A program made the position numbers and the translations under genes. The notes under the pieces are model-generated. The model did no database searches, was not told the origin of the DNA, and was given only the letters and a program-made list of their open reading frames with translations. A stretch of 64,000 bases of DNA from Bacillota bacterium (GTDB lineage Bacteria; Bacillota; Desulfotomaculia; Desulfotomaculales; Pelotomaculaceae): contig JAKPTB010000151.1 of the NCBI GenBank assembly GCA_029555205.1, forward strand, positions 1 through 64,000. The letters are read 5' to 3'. The number at the start of each line of letters is the position of its first letter. The stretch's first letter is position 1. This document shows positions 58,564 through 64,000 of this stretch, in pieces.

Positions 58564-58591
58564 TTTTTCACCTCCTCTATGGACTCCCTTG

Positions 58592-61030
58592 TTACGCCTC
58601 AGGGTTGTAACGTTTTAAGAGCAGGGAGTTGGTTACCACGGAAACTGAACTGAAGGCCATAGCCAGGCCTGCCATGACGGGGGTGAAGATGCCAAAGATG
58701 GCCAGGGGAATGCCTGCCAGGTTATAGAAAAAGGCCCAGAAGAGGTTTTGCTTGATCTTCCGCAGGGTCTGCCGGGACAGTTTGATGGCATGGACAATGG
58801 AGCGCAGGTCGCCGCTGATCAGGGTGATCGAAGCGCTTTCCATGGCCACGTCTGTACCCGTTCCTATGGCCATTCCCGTATCGGCGGTGGCCAGAGCGGG
58901 CGCGTCGTTGATTCCGTCTCCCACCATGGCCACAACCCTGCCGGCTTTTTTCAGTTTGTTGATTTCTTCGGCCTTATTTTCAGGCAGCACTTCAGCCATC
59001 ACATGCTGGATACCCACCTGCCGGGCAATGGCCCGGGCCGTCCGTTCCTGGTCTCCAGAGAGCATGTAGACCTCCAGGCCCAACTGCTTGAGCCCGGCAA
59101 TGGCCTCGGCGGAGTGCTCTTTGACCGTATCAGCCACTGCAACCAGCCCGGCCAGACGGTCGTCGGCCATTACCACCAGCACGGTTTTTCCCTCTTCCTC
59201 CCAGCGGTTTTTTGTCGGCAACACCACAGATAGATCCACATGCCTGGAACCCGCCAGTTTCTCGTTCCCGACGTGCCAGACCAGGCCGCCGGCCCGGAAA
59301 CGAATGCCCTTTCCTGGAAAGGCCTCGAAATCCCTGGCTTCCAGGGTCAAATCAAGCCCAGCCTCCCGGGCCCGCCTTACTACTGCCTGCCCCACAGGGT
59401 GTTCCGACTTGCTTTCTCCCGCCGCCACCGTCTGCAAGAGTTCCTTTTCTTCGAAGGGCGGCAGGACCAGCAGGTCGGTCACCGAGGGTTCCCCCCTGGT
59501 GATGGTGCCGGTCTTGTCCAGCACCACGGTATCAATCTTCCCGGCTCGCTCCAGGTGCTCACCGCCCTTGATTAAAATCCCCTTTTCCGCGCCAAGCCCC
59601 GTGCCCACCATGATCGCGGTGGGGGTGGCCAACCCCAGGGCGCAGGGACAGGCAATGACCAGTACCGTAATCATGCGCACCATGGCGGTTGTGGCATCCG
59701 CTCCGGCCAGGTACCAGCCGCCGAAGGTGAGCAGGGCCACAACCACCACCACGGGTACGAAGATCCCGGAAACCCTGTCCGCCAGCCGCTGGATGGGCGC
59801 TTTGGAACCCTGGGCAGCCTCCACCAGGCGGATAATCCTGGCCAGGGCCGTGTCTTCGCCCACCCTGGTGGCCCTGAAGGTGAAGCTGCCCTGCTTATTA
59901 ATTGAAGCGCCGATTACTTCGTCGCCCGGCCCTTTGTCCACCGGTACGCTCTCCCCGGTGAGCACGGACTGGTCTACGCTGGAATGTCCCTCAACGATAA
60001 CCCCGTCTACGGGAATCCGCTCTCCCGGCCGGACCAGAACAAGGTCGCCCGGCTCAACCTCTTCCACGGGTATATCTTCTGCGAGCCCGTTCCGGATGAC
60101 CCGGGCTGTCCTGGCCTGCAGGTCCATGAGCTTCTTGATGGCCTCCGAGGTTCTCCCCCGGGCTGCCGCCTCCAGCAGCCTGCCCAGCAGGATTAAGGTG
60201 ATGACTACGGCAGCGGACTCAAAGTATAAGGGGCTCCAGCCCATGAGCACCGCTGCCAGGCTGTAAAAATAAGCGGTGGAAGTGCCCAGCGCCACCAGCA
60301 CGTCCATGTTGGCCCCACCTGTCTTGAGGGCGTGGTAGGACCCGCGGTAAAACTGCCACCCGGCCACGAACTGAACCGGCGTAGCTAAAGCCAGTTGAAG
60401 CCAGGGGTCTAGCATGAAATGATGCCAGCCGGCCAGTTCAGCCACCATCATCCAGAGCAGGGGCAAAGAAAAGCAGACCGCCAGCGCAAGCCTGAACTGC
60501 TGCAGGCGGATCTCCCTTTGCCTGGCCTGCTTCTCCTCATCCCCGGCTGGATCAGCAGCCCGGCGCGCCTGGTAACCCAGTTTCTCCACCGCCCGGCGCA
60601 GTTCACCAATTGATGTCAGGCCTGGTATATATGTTATGCTTGCCCTGCCGGTGGCCAGGTTCACTGCCGCCCGCTGCACGCCGGGCAGGGATTTTAACTT
60701 TTTCTCCACCCTGGCCGAACAGGCCGCGCAGGTCATACCCGATACGGCCAGTTCCAATTCCTCTCCGGCCACCTCATAGCCAATAGCCCGGATCCTTTCC
60801 ACTATGTCGCCCGGCGTGATCCGGCCGGGATCGTAGGTAAACGTCCCCTTCCCCAGGGCCAGATTGACGCCCGCCTCCAGGACACCCGGTATTTTCCTAA
60901 GCTCCCGCTCCACCCTGGCCGAACAGGCCGCGCAGGTCATACCGGTGATGGGCAGGGATATTGTTTTGTAAGTCTGTCCGTTCCCCTTGTTTGCTGCCGC
61001 TCCAGCTTCCACAGCCTGTCCCATGTTCAA
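58592..61030 (-). CDS. copA: Copper-translocating P1B-type ATPase
   Basis: Two [15 protein letters not shown] motifs, [11 protein letters not shown] (CPC), [23 protein letters not shown]. Confidence 0.97.
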   Translation of the reverse strand: MNMGQAVEAGAAANKGNGQTYKTISLPITGMTCAACSARVERELRKIPGVLEAGVNLALGKGTFTYDPGRITPGDIVERIRAIGYEVAGEELELAVSGMTCAACSARVEKKLKSLPGVQRAAVNLATGRASITYIPGLTSIGELRRAVEKLGYQARRAADPAGDEEKQARQREIRLQQFRLALAVCFSLPLLWMMVAELAGWHHFMLDPWLQLALATPVQFVAGWQFYRGSYHALKTGGANMDVLVALGTSTAYFYSLAAVLMGWSPLYFESAAVVITLILLGRLLEAAARGRTSEAIKKLMDLQARTARVIRNGLAEDIPVEEVEPGDLVLVRPGERIPVDGVIVEGHSSVDQSVLTGESVPVDKGPGDEVIGASINKQGSFTFRATRVGEDTALARIIRLVEAAQGSKAPIQRLADRVSGIFVPVVVVVALLTFGGWYLAGADATTAMVRMITVLVIACPCALGLATPTAIMVGTGLGAEKGILIKGGEHLERAGKIDTVVLDKTGTITRGEPSVTDLLVLPPFEEKELLQTVAAGESKSEHPVGQAVVRRAREAGLDLTLEARDFEAFPGKGIRFRAGGLVWHVGNEKLAGSRHVDLSVVLPTKNRWEEEGKTVLVVMADDRLAGLVAVADTVKEHSAEAIAGLKQLGLEVYMLSGDQERTARAIARQVGIQHVMAEVLPENKAEEINKLKKAGRVVAMVGDGINDAPALATADTGMAIGTGTDVAMESASITLISGDLRSIVHAIKLSRQTLRKIKQNLFWAFFYNLAGIPLAIFGIFTPVMAGLAMAFSSVSVVTNSLLLKRYNPEA

Positions 61031-61131
61031 TTCCTCCGTTGTTCAGGTGTTATTATCTAAGTCGCATATAAGTCGCAGCACCAGGCAGGCACACCCGGTA
61101 TTAGTTAATTCCTCCGGTTTTTTCTAACCTT

Positions 61132-61188
61132 TTTACTGTTTATAATTTACTGTTTAAATTATAAATTTACTGTTAATAATTTACTTTT
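61132..61188. repeat. Four TTTACTGTT-like direct repeats between csoR and copA
   Basis: Copies start at 61132, 61146, 61166, 61180 (spacing 14-20-14); fourth is TTTACTTTT. Confidence 0.65.
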
Positions 61189-61212
61189 TTCAGCCGGAGA
61201 GGAAACTGCCGC

Positions 61213-61551
61213 CTATTTATTAATCAGTCTGAAGACTGTTTTGGTTAATTCATTAATGACCTCGTCATCACCGGCTATGAGTTGTTCCTTGATACAGGTT
61301 TTCATATGCTTTTCCAGTAAGAGCCTGGCCGCTCCGTTTAGAGCGGACTGAACGGAAGCTATCTGATTCAATACGCTGTCACAGTATACTCCTTCTTCGA
61401 TCATCCTTTTGATCCCCCTGATCTGTCCTTCAATGCGGTTGAGGCGGATGACAAGCTCCTGTACTGTTTTTTCCTCCTGCCAGCTTCTGCGTTTGTTCTC
61501 GTCTCCGTTATGGCAATCGGGGCAATTGTTTTTCCCGTTTTGTTCACCCAT
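61213..61551 (-). CDS. csoR: CsoR-family copper-sensing transcriptional repressor
   Basis: VIRLNRIEGQIRGIKRMIEEGVYCDSVLNQIASVQSALNGAARLLLEKHMKTC (C-H-C ligands). Confidence 0.94.
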   Translation of the reverse strand: MGEQNGKNNCPDCHNGDENKRRSWQEEKTVQELVIRLNRIEGQIRGIKRMIEEGVYCDSVLNQIASVQSALNGAARLLLEKHMKTCIKEQLIAGDDEVINELTKTVFRLINK

Positions 61552-61579
61552 CTTCTCTCTTCAACCTCCAATTAAACAT

Positions 61580-61608
61580 ATAGTACACCCCCCTATGCTA
61601 TGTGTCAA
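61580..61608 (-). promoter_or_regulatory. csoR promoter with CsoR-operator-like G-tract in the spacer
   Basis: Minus strand TTGACA-CATAGCATAGGGGGGTG(17)-TACTAT. Confidence 0.75.
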
Positions 61609-62164
61609 TAAATAATGCAGGCCTTAAAGCAACAAGCGAAGCAGCGCCTGCTCCGGCGGTGTCCTTTGCCACCGAATGATAAAATAGAACCACCCTGTTA
61701 AAATATAATAATGGCGCAAAACCTTCAAAAAAAATCATTACGATAGCAAAAAAACATGAGCAAAATGAGCAAAATACATGCCAGTCATTAAGCCTGTTCT
61801 TCCTTCCCGGCCTTCAGACCCGCTCCCTGGTCCCGGCTGAAAAAACCACAAAACACGCTGGGAAGCCGGCTGCTACGGCCAGCTCTCCCGTATATTATGT
61901 CCCCTATGTTTCTGGCCGGATAATAAATGGGCATGTTTCTTCCTTCAAATTATTTTTTTCACAATATATATAAGAACAAAAAAAGAACAATATCATAAAT
62001 AAATTGCACTTTGTATACAATGCTCTTAATATAAAATGTAACATCAATTCTTTAAGTTGTACTGGCTTTTGCTTGGCCTTATCTAATCCAATGCAAAGTG
62101 TTCAGGCATTAAAGCACTGGAGCGACGAAAGTCATTCCTGAAAAACTGGAGAGATGAACATAAT

Positions 62165-63718
62165 ATGACAGAAATCACTGAGAAGCAGAGATTGTTGGAC
62201 TTGCGAAGAAAGCGGGTGTTTTTGGGGGGCGGAGAAAAACAAATTGAAAAACAGCATAAGGCGGGCAAATTAACCGCCAGAGAACGGTTGAATCTTCTGC
62301 TGGATGAGGGAAGCTTTGTTGAACTCGACCAGTTTGTTACTAACCGTTGCTCAGATTTTGGTATGGACAAGTCAGAGGTTCCGGGGGAAGGTGTTGTAAC
62401 TGGTTACGGCACCATAGACGGAAGACTTGTCTTTGTTTTTTCCCAGGACTTCACGGCTTTGGGGGGAAGCCTGGGGGAAATGCACGCCAAAAAGATCTGC
62501 AAAGTTATGGACCTGGCTCTGCAAAGCGGCGCTCCATTTATTGGTATGAACGATTCCGGCGGCGCCAGAATCCAGGAAGGCGTGGATGCCTTAAACGGTT
62601 ATGGAGAAATATTCAAACGCAACTCCCTGGCATCCGGGGTTATTCCCCAGTATTCGCTAATTTTGGGACCGTGTGCAGGTGGGGCTGTTTATTCCCCCGC
62701 CCTCACTGATTTTGTTTTCATGGTCAAGGGCACGTCAAATATGTTTATTACCGGACCCCAGGTGATAAAGTCCGTAACCGGTGAAGAGGTAAGCCCGGAG
62801 GTTCTGGGAGGTGCGGAAACCCACGGCTGCCTTAGCGGCGTGACCCATTTTTACGCTGACAGTGAAGAGGAATGCTTCGCCCAGTTCAAGGAATTGTTCC
62901 ACTACCTTCCCCAGAATAACCTGGAGGATCCGCCCCGGATAGCCTGCGACGACCCAATCGGACGCTGCTCCGATGAACTCTCGGAAATCATTCCCTGTAA
63001 TGCCAACAAACCTTACGAGGTCAGGGATATCCTCAATTTAGTTCTGGATCACGGCAAGTTCTTTGAAGTGCATGCAAATTATGCAACCAACATTGTTGTC
63101 GGCTACGGCCGGCTTAACGGAAGAACGGTGGGTATCATCGCCAACCAGCCAAAAATGCTGGCAGGTTGTCTTGATATTAATGCTTCGGATAAAGCAGCCA
63201 GGTTCGTCCGCTTCTGTAATGCCTTCAATATCCCTCTTCTCACTCTTGTCGATACTCCGGGTTATTTGCCCGGAGTCAAGCAGGAACACGACGGGATTAT
63301 CCGCCACGGTGCAAAGCTGCTTTTTGCTTATTCAGAGGCCAGCGTGCCTAAAATTACCCTCATCCTCCGTAAGGCTTACGGTGGCGCCTATGTCGCCATG
63401 TGCTCACGCTCGCTGGGCGCTGACATGACCCTGGCCTGGCCCACAGCGGAAGTAGCCGTGATGGGACCTGAAGGAGCTGTTAACATAATATTCCGGAAAC
63501 AAATAGCTGCCGCCCCGGACCCACAGGCCATGCGCAGCAGTAAAGTGGAAGAGTACTGCGCAAAAGTCGCCAACCCCTACGTGGCGGCGGCCAGGGGTTA
63601 CGTCGACAGGGTGATCGACCCGAGGGAAACCCGCCCGGCCTTGATCCAAGCCCTGGAGGCCCTGCCGGATAAAAGGGAAGGCAGACCCGCCAAGAAAAAC
63701 GGGAATATTCCACTATAG
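62165..63718 (+). CDS. mmdA: Acyl-CoA carboxylase/methylmalonyl-CoA decarboxylase carboxyltransferase subunit
   Basis: GKLTARERLNLLLDEGSFVELD, GMNDSGGARIQEGVDALNGYGEIF, LVDTPGYLPGVKQEHDGIIRHGAKLL, KAYGGAYVAMCSRSLGAD; next gene is OadG-like. Confidence 0.93.
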   Translation: MTEITEKQRLLDLRRKRVFLGGGEKQIEKQHKAGKLTARERLNLLLDEGSFVELDQFVTNRCSDFGMDKSEVPGEGVVTGYGTIDGRLVFVFSQDFTALGGSLGEMHAKKICKVMDLALQSGAPFIGMNDSGGARIQEGVDALNGYGEIFKRNSLASGVIPQYSLILGPCAGGAVYSPALTDFVFMVKGTSNMFITGPQVIKSVTGEEVSPEVLGGAETHGCLSGVTHFYADSEEECFAQFKELFHYLPQNNLEDPPRIACDDPIGRCSDELSEIIPCNANKPYEVRDILNLVLDHGKFFEVHANYATNIVVGYGRLNGRTVGIIANQPKMLAGCLDINASDKAARFVRFCNAFNIPLLTLVDTPGYLPGVKQEHDGIIRHGAKLLFAYSEASVPKITLILRKAYGGAYVAMCSRSLGADMTLAWPTAEVAVMGPEGAVNIIFRKQIAAAPDPQAMRSSKVEEYCAKVANPYVAAARGYVDRVIDPRETRPALIQALEALPDKREGRPAKKNGNIPL

Positions 63719-63727
63719 GTAGGAGAG

Positions 63728-64000
63728 ATGAAAATGTCCGTTGGAATGCTGGCTTTAAAATTGAGCATTAGCGGGATGGGAGCCACTTTTTTGATCCTCG
63801 GCCTTCTCGGCCTGATGATGCACTGTTTCAGGTACGCCTTTAACACCGGCAAGCTAGCCGTGGCCGGGAACGCTTCCGGTTTGCCCGGGCACCTCCCCGC
63901 CGAGGAAGAAGAGGAAGAAAAAGAAGAACTGGTTGCTGTCTTCGCTGCAGCGTCCTATTACGCCCGGCTCAAGTATAAGCGGCCGGTTCTGGTTAAAGCA
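63728..64000 (+). CDS. OadG/MmdD-like small membrane subunit of sodium-pump decarboxylase (truncated by window end)
   Basis: MKMSVGMLALKLSISGMGATFLILGLLGLMMHCFRYAFNTGKLAVAGNASGLPGHLPAEEEEEEKEELVAVFAAASYYARLKYKRPVLVKA: one TM, acidic linker; frame open to window end. Confidence 0.8.
   Translation, partial: MKMSVGMLALKLSISGMGATFLILGLLGLMMHCFRYAFNTGKLAVAGNASGLPGHLPAEEEEEEKEELVAVFAAASYYARLKYKRPVLVKA

Noticed and set aside
59088-60266. 392-aa plus-strand ORF opposite copA
   Set aside because: Antisense shadow ORF in GC-rich coding sequence; low-complexity Ser/Thr/Pro translation and no family motif, while copA is unambiguous on the minus strand.
1-64000. CRISPR arrays or cas genes
   Set aside because: No regularly spaced direct repeats with unique spacers and no Cas-like ORF. 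The short tandem repeats near rex and copA lack spacers.

Overview
This 64-kb window comes from a Firmicutes-like chromosome. The gene content suggests an anaerobic, spore-forming Peptococcaceae/Desulfotomaculum-Pelotomaculum-type lineage; that assignment is inference. Recognisable blocks, left to right: (i) a truncated secreted alpha/alpha-toroid (prenyltransferase-repeat) protein behind two near-identical tandem cobalamin riboswitches; (ii) an Fe-alcohol dehydrogenase and a sigma54-type response regulator; (iii) a tRNA Pro-Glu-Gln-Lys cluster; (iv) a TPP-riboswitch thiamine salvage operon (thiD-cytX-thiM-thiE-HAD phosphatase); (v) YitT, an S1C protease, a patatin, an ACT protein, PFL/DUF711, YjbQ and rex; (vi) an [FeFe]-hydrogenase maturation operon (TM1266-like regulator-hydF-hydE-hydG) with an apparent Rex operator and a terminator/antiterminator leader; (vii) a siroheme-dependent heme operon (sirC-hemA-hemC-cobA/hemD-ahbC-hemB-ahbD-ahbA-ahbB::hemL) with an in-frame ahbB-hemL fusion and an apparent non-canonical start; (viii) selC (tRNA-Sec); (ix) a patch of mobile-element debris (IS110-like, IS4-like and RHS remnants); (x) a complete type 1 BREX phage-defence locus (brxA-brxB-brxC-pglX-pglZ-brxL) with a downstream nuclease-like accessory gene; (xi) pcm, lgt, a 39-aa Gly/Phe/Ile-rich micro-ORF, MarR-MATE and copZ-copA-csoR; (xii) the start of a methylmalonyl-CoA decarboxylase locus (mmdA plus a truncated OadG-like subunit). 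No CRISPR array was seen. All calls come from reading the sequence by eye; no searches were run.
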